A DNA stretch of 21,500 bases, from positions 1-21,500 of the forward strand of contig DBAZ01000084.1 of assembly GCA_002291945.1 (NCBI GenBank), written 5' to 3'. The stretch's first letter is position 1. Each line of letters starts with the position of its first letter. Below, piece after piece: positions 1 to 8,003 of the stretch. The DNA comes from Tepidimonas sp. UBA997. GTDB lineage: Bacteria; Pseudomonadota; Gammaproteobacteria; Burkholderiales; Burkholderiaceae_C. Both the position numbers and the translations under genes were made by a program. Under the pieces are notes generated by a model. It was not told the DNA's origin, made no database searches, and saw only the letters and a program-made list of their open reading frames with translations.

Positions 1-289
1 GGTCGAGGTCTTTGCTTTTCCAACTGAAACCATCGCCCAGCCCTTCGATGGGCAGGCCGATCTGCTCGAACAGCCGATGCTCGCCAAACCGAGCCGTCGG
101 CACTTTCATGAACTGAAAAATCCGCACCTGCTTACCATGCACATGGGTCCGCCCCTGAGCACGCAAGGCCAGACCAAATGCTGCGGTGCTCTTGCCTTTT
201 CCGTCACCGGTGTGCACGATGACCAGCCCACGGCGCTCGCCTTCGGGCCTGTCGTAACGTTTCTCGGTCGGTGGGGTCTCTGTCTGCAT
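1..289 (-). CDS. cobO: Cob(I)yrinic acid a,c-diamide adenosyltransferase, N-terminal part (cut by window edge)
   Basis: CobO/BtuR transfers the 5'-deoxyadenosyl group of ATP to the cobalt of a reduced corrinoid, in the cytoplasm, giving adenosylated intermediates for coenzyme B12. Only the first 96 residues are in the window. They read MQTETPPTEKRYDRPEGE, then GLVIVHTGDGKGKSTAAFG with the family's P-loop GDGKGKST at about residues 32-39, then the segment QVRIFQFMK. The start is set by AGGAGA five bases upstream of the ATG at 289. The gene follows btuD after 14 bases on the same strand, so it is the last visible member of the B12 operon. The family is normally about 200 residues, so roughly half is missing here because of the window boundary and not because the gene is damaged. 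Confidence 0.93.
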   Translation of the reverse strand, partial: MQTETPPTEKRYDRPEGERRGLVIVHTGDGKGKSTAAFGLALRAQGRTHVHGKQVRIFQFMKVPTARFGEHRLFEQIGLPIEGLGDGFSWKSKDLD

Positions 290-303
290 CAAAGTCTCCT
301 GGT

Positions 304-1104
304 TTATTGGGGCAAGGCCACCCAGCGATCACCCAGCGGGTGTATGCGCAGCCGGTGCTCAAACACGGCGGCGACCGCGTCGTGTGCCTCGGGGCGGTGG
401 CTGGGTCCGGCATACACCACCCGCCCCTGGCGCATGACAACCAGCTCGTCGGCCAGCAAAGCCGTGGATATCTCATGCAGCACGCTGACCACCGTACCGC
501 CTTGGGCCACCTGTTGCCGCACCAGTGCTATCCAGTCGGCCTGATGCGGCGGGTCCAGATTCGCCAGCGGCTCATCCATCAATAGCACCCGCGCCCGAAC
601 CGCCAGCAGACGGGCCAGCAGCACGCGCTGCCGCTCGCCGCCAGACAAGGCCCCGAATGGCCGGTCGCGCCACGGCCAAGCATGGGTTTGCTGCAGTGCG
701 GCTTCGACGGCAGCCAGGTCTGCCGGGCTGGGCGGCGAGAGCCAGCCCTGGTGCGGCAAACGCCCCAGCATGACCACATCGCGCACCAGCAGGTCGTCGG
801 CCCCCATGTCGGAAGCGCCGCCCTGGGCCAGCCAGGCCAGCGTCTGCGCCCGCGCCCGGCTCGGCCAGTCGGCCAGCGCTTTGCCCAGCAACTGCACTTG
901 GCCAGCCTGCAGCGGCAGCAGCCCGGCCAAGGCTCGCAGCAAGGTGGATTTGCCCGCTCCATTGGGCCCGACGATGCTGGTCCAGCGACCGGCTTGAATC
1001 GCCACCGCCACCCCATCCAGCACAGGATGGGGGTGCCTGCCCGACCCGAGCGACACCGACAGATCCACCGCGTTCAATGCAAGCGTTGGCGGCTGGGGGT
1101 TCAT
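304..1104 (-). CDS. btuD: Cobalamin ABC transporter ATP-binding protein BtuD
   Basis: This is the cytoplasmic ATPase that powers B12 import across the inner membrane with BtuC and BtuF. It has 266 residues. Walker A GPNGAGKST lies at 46-54, the ABC signature LSGGERQR at 153-160, Walker B VLLMDEP at 173-179 and the switch histidine (SVLHE) at 210, so all catalytic elements are intact. The start at 1104 is preferred because the ATG overlaps the btuC stop as ATGA (1104-1101), which suggests translational coupling. An open frame runs on upstream to 2193, but it is only a shadow of btuC. The subfamily also contains haem and ferric-siderophore ATPases. The cobalamin assignment comes from the neighbours (btuC, btuF, cobU, cobO, riboswitch). 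Confidence 0.93.
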   Translation of the reverse strand: MNPQPPTLALNAVDLSVSLGSGRHPHPVLDGVAVAIQAGRWTSIVGPNGAGKSTLLRALAGLLPLQAGQVQLLGKALADWPSRARAQTLAWLAQGGASDMGADDLLVRDVVMLGRLPHQGWLSPPSPADLAAVEAALQQTHAWPWRDRPFGALSGGERQRVLLARLLAVRARVLLMDEPLANLDPPHQADWIALVRQQVAQGGTVVSVLHEISTALLADELVVMRQGRVVYAGPSHRPEAHDAVAAVFEHRLRIHPLGDRWVALPQ

Positions 1105-2081
1105 GCGGACCGCCTGTGCATCAGCCACAACAAATACCCCCCGCCCAGAATGGCCGTGAGCACCCCGACCGGGATTTCCTGCGGCGCCATGAGTCCACGC
1201 GCCAGCAAATCGGCCGACAGCAGCAGCAAGCCACCCATCAGGCTGGACAAACCCAGCAGCCGCGCATAGGTGGTTTTGACCACGGCCCGCACCAGGTGGG
1301 GCGCAGCCAGCCCAACGAACGCGATCAACCCGGTCTGCGCCACCGCCGTGCCGGTGGCCAGCGCAATCACCGCCACCAGCGCCACCCTCAAAGGCAGCAG
1401 AGGCAGGCCCAGACTTTGCGCCGTAGGCTCGCCCAGGCTCAGGCCATCCAGCACTTTCGATAGCGCAACGGCAGCCAGCAGACACAGCGCCCCGACCACG
1501 GCCATGATCCACCAAGCCGACCAACCCACGAAAGCGGTGGAACCCAGCATGAAGGCCTGCATGGCCTGCAACACGTCGGGCACCATGAGCGTGACCACGG
1601 AAGTCAGCGCCCCCAGCACCATGCCCACCACCACGCCCGCCAGCAACAAGCGCAAGGTGTGCTGCACGCCACGGGCCAGCGTCAGCGTGAGCAAAACCGC
1701 TGCCACCGCCCCGACAAAAGCCGCCCCGGTCAGACCCAAGCCTAGCACCCAAGTCGCCGCAAAGGGCGAGACACCCAGCCCAGCCAGCACGAGGGCCACC
1801 GCCAGCGAGGCCCCCGACGCGCTGCCCAGCAAAAACGGATCGGCCAAGGGGTTGCGAAACAAACCCTGCGCCACGGCACCGGCCAGCCCGAGCAGCGCCC
1901 CTGCCGCCCACGCCCCGAGCGTGCGAGGGGCACGAATGTCCCAGACGATCTGTGCTGCCACCGGGTCGGCCAGCATGACCCAGACCGGCTCCAGCCCCCA
2001 ACTGCCCACACCCAAGCCCAGCAGCAGCAGAACGGCCGCAGAGCCGATCAAGCCGATAGCCAGCCAGGTGGTGCGCTGCAT
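1101..2081 (-). CDS. btuC: Cobalamin ABC transporter permease BtuC (FecCD family)
   Basis: This 326-residue hydrophobic protein is the membrane channel of a BtuCD-type importer. The FecCD family hallmark is clear: RAPRTLGAWAAGALLGLAG followed by QGLFRNPLADPFLLGSASG at roughly residues 50-90. Alternating hydrophobic stretches are compatible with the usual ten membrane helices. The C-terminal part carries the APHLVRAVV and QEIPVGVLTAILGG segments typical of the family's coupling region. It starts three bases after the btuF stop and overlaps btuD by four bases. FecCD permeases for B12, haem and siderophores look alike, so substrate specificity is inferred from the operon. Confidence 0.93.
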   Translation of the reverse strand: MQRTTWLAIGLIGSAAVLLLLGLGVGSWGLEPVWVMLADPVAAQIVWDIRAPRTLGAWAAGALLGLAGAVAQGLFRNPLADPFLLGSASGASLAVALVLAGLGVSPFAATWVLGLGLTGAAFVGAVAAVLLTLTLARGVQHTLRLLLAGVVVGMVLGALTSVVTLMVPDVLQAMQAFMLGSTAFVGWSAWWIMAVVGALCLLAAVALSKVLDGLSLGEPTAQSLGLPLLPLRVALVAVIALATGTAVAQTGLIAFVGLAAPHLVRAVVKTTYARLLGLSSLMGGLLLLSADLLARGLMAPQEIPVGVLTAILGGGYLLWLMHRRSA

Positions 2082-2084
2082 GGC

Positions 2085-2996
2085 TCAGGGTGCCAGATGA
2101 CGGTTCAGGCAGTCCGCCATCAAGCGGGCCCCCTCGGCCATGCGTGGGCCAGGGCGGACGATGACGTTGGCCTCCTCGACGCTGAAGACGCAAAGCTGGC
2201 GGCGGCGCACCGCCGCTATGCGCGACCAGCCCGGGCGCTCCGTCAGGCCGGCAAAATGCCGATCCCCCACCATGATCACGTCCGGGTTGGCTCGCACCAC
2301 GAATTCCGGATTCAGCTTGGGAAATGGCCCCAACTCGGCAGGAACGATGTTTTGCGCACCCAGCCGGGTGAGCGTCTCGCCGATGAAGGAAGCGGCACCT
2401 GCGGCATAGGGCGCTCGATTGACCTCGAAATAGACCCGCGTCCGGCCCACCGTGGCCGGCAAGGATCGCGCCGCCTGCTCGACACCGGATTCAACTTGCT
2501 GCCAAAGGCGTCGGGCCTGCTCTGGGGGCAGGCCCAACACCTGGGCCACGGTGTGCATCACTCGCTGCACATCGGCATGGGTTTGCGGCTCCAGCGCTAC
2601 CACCCGCACGCCCAGCGACTCCAGCCGTTCGCTGCCGCGGCTGGAAGTTGCCACCAGCACCACATCGGGCCGCAAGGCCACGATGGCTTCGATATTCGGG
2701 TCGATGCCGCCACCCACACGAGGCAGCGCCTCGACCGCAGCCGGCCAGTTGGAAAAACGATCCACCCCCACCAGGCGGTGGCACTGCTGCAAGGCGCAAA
2801 CCGTCTCGGTCAGAGACGGCAGGATCGAGACCACGCGCTGCGGCGGCGCGGCCAGCACCACGGTTCGCCCCCGGTCGTCCAGCACCTGGATCGGCTGCCC
2901 TTGACCCGCCCAGGCCCAGGACCAAGTCCAGGCCCACACCCACAGCGCCATCCACCCGACCTTGCAAGCCTGTTGGGAGTTGAGCCGCCGCCGCAT
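2085..2996 (-). CDS. btuF: Periplasmic cobalamin-binding protein BtuF
   Basis: This 303-residue solute-binding protein captures B12 in the periplasm and delivers it to BtuCD. The N-terminus is a signal peptide with a basic n-region (MRRRLNSQQ) and an unusual tryptophan-rich hydrophobic core (ALWVWAWTWSWAWA) ending near residue 30. The mature domain opens with IQVLDDRGRTV and RVVSILPSLTETVCALQ, the usual start of class III (BtuF/FhuD) binding proteins. It has the mid-protein NIEAIVALRPDVVLV and a second lobe with PGWSRIAAVRRRQLCVF and RPGPRMAEGARLM. The start codon shares one base with the cobU stop (TGATG at 2998-2994), so it is probably translationally coupled. It is the more conventional of two BtuF-like proteins in this operon. 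Confidence 0.9.
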   Translation of the reverse strand: MRRRLNSQQACKVGWMALWVWAWTWSWAWAGQGQPIQVLDDRGRTVVLAAPPQRVVSILPSLTETVCALQQCHRLVGVDRFSNWPAAVEALPRVGGGIDPNIEAIVALRPDVVLVATSSRGSERLESLGVRVVALEPQTHADVQRVMHTVAQVLGLPPEQARRLWQQVESGVEQAARSLPATVGRTRVYFEVNRAPYAAGAASFIGETLTRLGAQNIVPAELGPFPKLNPEFVVRANPDVIMVGDRHFAGLTERPGWSRIAAVRRRQLCVFSVEEANVIVRPGPRMAEGARLMADCLNRHLAP

Positions 2997-3565
2997 CAGA
3001 GCGCCCCCTTCAGCGTCAGCGGGCAGCCGGCGGCCACCAGCGTGACGCGGTTTGCGAGCCGGGCCAGCGCCTGATTCAGCAAACCCAGTTCATCGACGAA
3101 GCGCCGGACGTCGGCCCCCAGCGGAATCACCCCCCAGCCGATTTCATGGCCCACCAACACCACCGGCCCCGGCAAGTCCGCCAGGGCATAGCACAACTGC
3201 TGGCGTGCCGAGGCGATGTCGGCGATCGGCTCCAGCTCGGGTGGCGGCAACATGGCCTGGGTCAACCAAGTCGCGAGGCAATCCACCAGCACCAGCGTGT
3301 CGGGCCGACTCAGTTGCTGCAATGCTTGGGCCAATTCCCGCGGCTCCTCGTGGGTCGTGAGGCCCGGCACCCGAGCCACCCGGTCTTGCTGATGCCGCCC
3401 GATCCGCTGGCGCATTTCGGCATCAGCGGCCAAGCCAGTGGCCAGACACACGGCACGCCTGCGCGGCGCAGCGGCCAGCCAGGCTTGAGCGCGGCTTTCC
3501 GCCAGCCGCGATTTGCCGGATTTCTGCCCCCCCAGAATCAACTCGATGGCAGGTGACTCAGCCAT
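2996..3565 (-). CDS. cobU: Adenosylcobinamide kinase / adenosylcobinamide-phosphate guanylyltransferase CobU (CobP)
   Basis: This bifunctional cytoplasmic enzyme phosphorylates adenosylcobinamide and then attaches GMP, which prepares the corrin ring for nucleotide-loop assembly. It has 189 residues, close to the family length. The P-loop GGQKSGKS is at 12-19. The segment RIGRHQQDR (54-62) carries the histidine (H58) that in characterised CobU receives the guanylyl group. LVDCLATW is at 93-100, and VGHEIGWGVIPLG starts at 138. In the enterobacterial enzyme the last motif reads with Asn where His140 stands here, by recollection. The gene overlaps the upstream BtuF-like gene by eight bases and shares a base with btuF. 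All expected motifs are present, so an active salvage enzyme is likely. Confidence 0.93.
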   Translation of the reverse strand: MAESPAIELILGGQKSGKSRLAESRAQAWLAAAPRRRAVCLATGLAADAEMRQRIGRHQQDRVARVPGLTTHEEPRELAQALQQLSRPDTLVLVDCLATWLTQAMLPPPELEPIADIASARQQLCYALADLPGPVVLVGHEIGWGVIPLGADVRRFVDELGLLNQALARLANRVTLVAAGCPLTLKGAL

Positions 3566-4373
3566 GATGAAACCGCCAGTCTTGAATGATGCGATGCAGT
3601 TGATCGACCCCGTCGGTCAACGCGGCAGGACCCGGCTGCAAAATGTCGGCTGATTTGATCTCGAACAGTTGGCCATGCTGCACCGCGGGAACGGCCCACC
3701 AGCCGGGGCGTGTGGCCACTTTCTCCGGGCGAAATTTTTTTCCGCACCAGGAGCCGATGATGATGTCCGGCAGCCTCTGGGCGATCTCAGCCCCTTCTGC
3801 AATGATGCGATTCTGGCCCATGGGTTGGTACGCGAGCTCCGGAAACACATCCACCCCACCGGCAATGCCCACCAGCTCAGAAACCCAACGAATGGCGCTG
3901 ATATGAGGATCGTCCCATTCTTCAAAAAACACCCGAGGCCGGCGCTTACCCTGCACATCTAGCGCCTGAGCTGCCTGGCGGATGCGGGTCAGATGCTGCT
4001 GCATGCGCTCGATCTGCCGCTGCCCCTCCTCCGCACAATCCACCATCGCCGACACCTGGTAGAGCATGGAAAAAATCTCGTCCACACTGCGCTGATTGAA
4101 CACCGTGACCTGTACCCCCGCCCGGATGAGCGCCGCAGCGATGTCGGCCTGCAGGTCTGAGAAACCAAAAACGCAATCTGGCTGGAGTGCCAAAATCTTG
4201 TCCAGCTTGGCCGTGAGAAAGGCACTGATCTTGGGCTTTTCATCCCGGGCCCGCCGCGGCCGGACGGTGTACCCGCTAATACCCACGATCCGCGCCTCCT
4301 GACCCAGCAGGTAAAGCCACTCGGTGGTTTCTTCCGTCAGGCAGACGATGCGCTGGGGGCCTAGGTGGGTCAT
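3558..4373 (-). CDS. BtuF-like cobalamin-binding protein without a signal peptide
   Basis: This 271-residue protein has the class III solute-binding (BtuF/FhuD) fold signatures: RIVCLTEETTEWLYLLGQ near the N-terminus, then KILALQPDCVFGFSDLQAD, AALIRAGVQVTVFNQRS, and a second lobe with RLPDIIIGSWCGKKFRPE and AVQHGQLFEIKS. Unlike the neighbouring btuF it has no hydrophobic leader from the start chosen here (MTHLGPQRIV). That start at 4373 forms an ATGA overlap with the cbiA stop. A longer form beginning at 4427 would add 18 residues (MVCLISGCHGTPLFAGGR) that lie inside cbiA and do not look like a good signal sequence. Its location between cbiA and cobU suggests a corrinoid-related role. Its substrate and whether it acts with BtuCD cannot be told from sequence. 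It could be a cytoplasmic corrinoid carrier or sensor. Confidence 0.82.
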   Translation of the reverse strand: MTHLGPQRIVCLTEETTEWLYLLGQEARIVGISGYTVRPRRARDEKPKISAFLTAKLDKILALQPDCVFGFSDLQADIAAALIRAGVQVTVFNQRSVDEIFSMLYQVSAMVDCAEEGQRQIERMQQHLTRIRQAAQALDVQGKRRPRVFFEEWDDPHISAIRWVSELVGIAGGVDVFPELAYQPMGQNRIIAEGAEIAQRLPDIIIGSWCGKKFRPEKVATRPGWWAVPAVQHGQLFEIKSADILQPGPAALTDGVDQLHRIIQDWRFHHG

Positions 4374-5728
4374 GCGTCCTCCGGCAAAAAGAGGTGTGCC
4401 GTGGCATCCGGAGATGAGGCAAACCACGCATGAAAATAGCTGGCCTTCAAGCCACCGAATCGGTACACCGCCTCGGGTCGGCCCAAACGCCGTGCCGGCT
4501 GGGTATGTGCAGCAGTCGGTACCAGGGTTTCAACCGTGGAGTAGTGAAAAGTGTGCCCGCGCAGGCTGCCATGTGGGGTATCCCACTGCTGAGGCCCCAG
4601 CGCCGCCGGGCGCGGCTGCAGTGTCACCTCTCCCGGCAGCAGTCCCCACATGGCGTAACGCTGCCCGTCATTCAAGGTCAGCCCATCAAACAGGGGCATC
4701 ATGCCTCCGCACTCTGCCCACACGGGCTTGCCCGCAGTCACATGGGCCACGAGGCTCTGTCGACTGCGTTGTTGGCGCGATAATTGTTCGGCATACAGCT
4801 CCGGATAGCCACCCGGCAACCACACGGCATCGCACGGCGGCAACTCATCGTCGGCCAGCGGCGAGAAGTTCACCACCTTAGCACCGAGCGCTTCCAGCAT
4901 CGTCAGGTTAGCTGGGTAAATGAAGGAGAAGGCCGCGTCTTTGGCTACCGCAACGGTGCGACCCGTCAGCCACTTCTTTGCCACGGGTTGCTCACCAGTC
5001 TTGCGCTCAAAAAGCACGGCCCAGCGCTGCCAGCCGACCAGATCCAGCCTACCTAGCGGGGTGTCGGCCATGGCATCAGCCACGGCGTCCAGCCGGGCCG
5101 TGGCATCGGGCAGTTCTGCCGCTACAGTGAGGCCCAGATGGCGTTCGGGCAAGGCCCATGCGGCATCCCGCCGCAGGGCACCCAGCCAGCCCACATCCAC
5201 GTCGCCCGACTCGACACCCATATCATCTGTGCGGACCGAAACCTGCAACATATGGGCATGCCCCGCGCTGGCCACCCGGTTGGCCAGCACCCCAGCCCAA
5301 GGCAGTCCTGAGCGGTAATGCCGCAAACCGTGCACCACTGCACCCAAGGTCGCGGCCATGGCTGAAGCATCCAGCACCGCCAGTACCGGAATGCCCAACT
5401 GTTGCGCCAGATCGGCCGCACTCGGCTCACCATCGAACAGCCCCATCACCCCTTCGATCAGGATGACATCATGCGTCAGCGCCGCCCGGCATAACCGAGC
5501 CCGGACGTCGAGCTCGCCATTGATCCATAAGTCCAGGTTGTCCACCGGTCTATTGCAAGCCAGCGAGAGCCAGTGCGGGTCCAGAAAGTCGGGGCCGCAC
5601 TTGAATACGGCCACCCGCCAGCCGCGCCGGGTAAGCAGCCGCGCAAGTGCCGCTGTGACGGTGGTTTTCCCCTGACCCGAGGCCGGTGCAGCAATCAGCA
5701 GCGAAGGGCACGCAACTCGATCAGTCAT
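4370..5728 (-). CDS. cbiA: Cobyrinic acid a,c-diamide synthase CbiA (CobB)
   Basis: This enzyme amidates the a and c side chains of cobyrinate, or of hydrogenobyrinate in the aerobic route, using glutamine and ATP. The 452 residues comprise an N-terminal ATP-binding domain with P-loop APASGQGKTT at 14-23 and IEGVMGLFDG at 91-100, and a C-terminal class I-like glutamine amidotransferase domain. That domain has LPGGYPE at 314-320, nucleophile Cys340 in AECGGMM, and the terminal FHAWFASSP histidine region. Length and motif order fit CbiA/CobB and not the cobyric acid synthase CobQ. It begins six bases after the btuB stop and overlaps the next gene by four bases. Whether the organism makes the corrin ring itself or only processes imported precursors is not visible here. 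Confidence 0.93.
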   Translation of the reverse strand: MTDRVACPSLLIAAPASGQGKTTVTAALARLLTRRGWRVAVFKCGPDFLDPHWLSLACNRPVDNLDLWINGELDVRARLCRAALTHDVILIEGVMGLFDGEPSAADLAQQLGIPVLAVLDASAMAATLGAVVHGLRHYRSGLPWAGVLANRVASAGHAHMLQVSVRTDDMGVESGDVDVGWLGALRRDAAWALPERHLGLTVAAELPDATARLDAVADAMADTPLGRLDLVGWQRWAVLFERKTGEQPVAKKWLTGRTVAVAKDAAFSFIYPANLTMLEALGAKVVNFSPLADDELPPCDAVWLPGGYPELYAEQLSRQQRSRQSLVAHVTAGKPVWAECGGMMPLFDGLTLNDGQRYAMWGLLPGEVTLQPRPAALGPQQWDTPHGSLRGHTFHYSTVETLVPTAAHTQPARRLGRPEAVYRFGGLKASYFHAWFASSPDATAHLFLPEDA

Positions 5729-5734
5729 AGGGCG

Positions 5735-7588
5735 TCAACGCCGTGGCCGCCAGTCCAGCGTGGTGTAAATGGAGCGCCCCGGCTGGTTGAAGCCCCAAGC
5801 TGTTTCATAGGTTTTGTTGCCCACGTTGTTCAAACGGACACTGAGTCGCCAGTCGTTGCCCAGCGGGCGTTCCGCAGACAGGCTCAAGGTCCCATAGCCT
5901 GGCAAACGACGGGTGTTGGCCAGGTCGTCAAAGCGCTCCGAAACCAGCAAGGCGTGAGCACCCAGCCACCATTGTGCAAGCGCCTTTTCTACGCTCAACG
6001 ACAGTTGTTGATCGGCTCTGCGAGGGAGCTTGCGGTTGAAATTCGCACCCGCCGTTTGAGTGCGGGCATCCAGAAGCTCGAGTTGCCCGGTGAATCGCCA
6101 AGCATCCACCGCCACCTGCCCGTCCAGACTCCAGCCGTTGATCTGCACCCTGGGTATGTTGGCCACGGTAGGCGAGGTGGTGATGAAGCCGCGTATGCTC
6201 TGCTCGAAATAGGTCAGGCGCAAGCGGCTGTTTGCCCTTGCAAAATCGACCCCCACTTCCTGGCTTTCACCCTCTTCCGGCTGGGTGGTGGCATTGCCAA
6301 ACCCCGGGAAGTACAGTTGATTGAAAGTCGGTGCCTTGAAACTGGTTCCCACCAAAGCAAAAGCCGACCATGCGGGGTTGAGGGCAAAGCTGTAGCCCAC
6401 CGAACCGGTACTCGCTGAGCCGAATTGCGAATTTTCATCGAATCGACCATTGGCCTGCCAGCGATGCGGGCCATGACGGCCCTGCAAACCCAGGAATAGA
6501 CCTTCTGTGGCTCGCCGTGTCACCGCATAGGCAGTGGTACTCGACACCTCCTCGGTCACTCGATCCCACCCCACCAGCACATTGCCGATCGGCGTTGCTT
6601 GTTCATGCTGCAGCGTCCACTGCTGGCGCTGCGTATCAAACCGCGTGTCAGACGTCAGGTACAGATTGCGGGTCAGGTCGTCTGCACTGCCATACTGCAG
6701 ACGGGTCACACCCCCCGTAGCCCATGTTTTTGCAGCATTCAAACCCAGCGTGCGCGTGGTTGTCAGACCGCGCACATCAAAATGCGCCGAATTGTTCAGA
6801 CTGCTGTCAAACTGGTTGTCAGCGCTGGAAACCACGACATTGGCCCCCAGTTCGACGGCGGGAGTCGCCTGCCAGTTCACCTGGGCGTTCATGGATTGCT
6901 GCTCAAACCCATCGCGATCCGGATTGAAGTTACCAAACTGCGCTTGGGAATTGGTGGCCGAAAAGCCGGTCTCTTGCACATGGCCGACGCCGAGCGCGTA
7001 GCTGAAGTCACGCTCACCGCCCGTCAAGCCGGCCGACACCTCGCGCCTGCCATAAGAACCCAGCGTCAAGCCGGCATAGGGCGCAAGCACACCCTCTGCA
7101 CCCCGTCGGGTAAAAATCTGCACCACGCCGCCCACGGCGTCGCTGCCGTACAGCGATGCGGCTGGCCCACGAAGAACCTCGATGCGGTCGATTGCCGAAA
7201 GAGGCAGGTTGTCCCAATTGGGGGTGCCCAAGGTGGCCGAACCGTAGCGCACACCATCGATCAGCAGCAGGACGTGCCGCGCTTCGGTCCCCCGAATGAA
7301 AACCGAAGCACTCTTGCCCAAGCCCCCGTTGCTGGCCACCTGCACCCCGCCATGCTGACGCAGGATTTCGCTCAGGGTCAGTCCGGCAGACTGGTCCAGG
7401 ATTTCGCGCTCGATGACTTTCACATCACCAATCACATCGGCTTGTGCCACAGGCGTGCGCGTGGCAGTCACCACCACCGCCTCCAAGGTATCGGGTTGCG
7501 CATGAGCACTGGCGCTGAGTGCGCCGAGCACTGCCAACACGGCCACAGGTACGCCCGCCAAACGGGCGCGATTTGTCGAATTACGCAT
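5735..7588 (-). CDS. btuB: TonB-dependent vitamin B12 receptor BtuB
   Basis: This outer membrane beta-barrel imports cobalamin using TonB energy. It has 617 residues from the ATG at 7588. A signal peptide (about residues 1-30, cleaved after ASAHA) is followed by the TonB-box region DTLEAVVVTATRT. The plug domain contains SEILRQHGGVQVASNGG, SVFIRGTEARHVLLLIDGV and IEVLRGPAASLYGSDAVGG. The rest is a barrel rich in alternating aromatic strands. The B12 assignment is supported by the riboswitch directly upstream and the btuFCD genes downstream. The open frame extends upstream to 7759, but that part lies in the riboswitch and is not protein-like. No clear Shine-Dalgarno stands before 7588; a T7 run (7592-7598) sits there instead. 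The protein ends WRPRR, without the aromatic last residue common in barrels. Confidence 0.92.
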   Translation of the reverse strand: MRNSTNRARLAGVPVAVLAVLGALSASAHAQPDTLEAVVVTATRTPVAQADVIGDVKVIEREILDQSAGLTLSEILRQHGGVQVASNGGLGKSASVFIRGTEARHVLLLIDGVRYGSATLGTPNWDNLPLSAIDRIEVLRGPAASLYGSDAVGGVVQIFTRRGAEGVLAPYAGLTLGSYGRREVSAGLTGGERDFSYALGVGHVQETGFSATNSQAQFGNFNPDRDGFEQQSMNAQVNWQATPAVELGANVVVSSADNQFDSSLNNSAHFDVRGLTTTRTLGLNAAKTWATGGVTRLQYGSADDLTRNLYLTSDTRFDTQRQQWTLQHEQATPIGNVLVGWDRVTEEVSSTTAYAVTRRATEGLFLGLQGRHGPHRWQANGRFDENSQFGSASTGSVGYSFALNPAWSAFALVGTSFKAPTFNQLYFPGFGNATTQPEEGESQEVGVDFARANSRLRLTYFEQSIRGFITTSPTVANIPRVQINGWSLDGQVAVDAWRFTGQLELLDARTQTAGANFNRKLPRRADQQLSLSVEKALAQWWLGAHALLVSERFDDLANTRRLPGYGTLSLSAERPLGNDWRLSVRLNNVGNKTYETAWGFNQPGRSIYTTLDWRPRR

Positions 7589-7677
7589 GATAAAAAAACA
7601 CAGATGTATCGCCCTCACCGCCTTCCCCGACAGTGCATGGGCCTTAAGACTCTGCGCTTGCGCACAAAGCCACCGTG

Positions 7678-7868
7678 TTGGCCGGTATCCGGGCTGGTGG
7701 AAACAACCTCTGCGCCTTCCCAGACGCGCCCGAGGGCGAGCATCCAGTGGCGGGGGCAAAAGCGGGATTGCAGTTGTAGCAATCCGTCCACTTACCGTTG
7801 CGGGGGCAGCACTGGTTGGCCTGCGGTTGGCAGCAACCGCACACTTCCAGTTTCCCGTTTAACCGCTG
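7678..7868 (-). promoter_or_regulatory. Cobalamin riboswitch (AdoCbl-type aptamer) upstream of btuB
   Basis: Reading the minus strand from 7868, the conserved core elements of the cobalamin aptamer appear in order. They are AAACGGGAA near the 5' end, GCTGCCCCCGCAACGGTAAG (about 7810-7791), the GCCACTGG box (7751-7744), GGGAAGGCGC (7721-7712) and the closing segment CCCGGATACCGGCC (about 7692-7679). Such elements fold around adenosylcobalamin and lower expression when B12 is plentiful. The aptamer ends about 90 bases before the btuB start. I see no stable hairpin directly before the T7 tract at 7598-7592, so translational control is as likely as termination. The aptamer should govern the whole btuB-to-cobO run. 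Confidence 0.93.
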
Positions 7869-8003
7869 TTTCAGAATGAAACAACGAGCACCAACAGGCG
7901 CATTCTAACGGCACTTCGATGGCAGCTTCGATGGCACCACCAACGGCACCAGCGAGAACACGATGGAGCCACAGCGTTCCGTCTGGCCCTACAATGGCTG
8001 CCA

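Noticed and set aside
7589..7759. Upstream extension of btuB
   Set aside because: It runs through the riboswitch aptamer core. The signal peptide starts properly at 7588.
6599..7879. Open frame of 426 codons on the plus strand opposite btuB and the riboswitch
   Set aside because: It has no recognisable domain and crosses the riboswitch; btuB on the minus strand accounts for the conservation.
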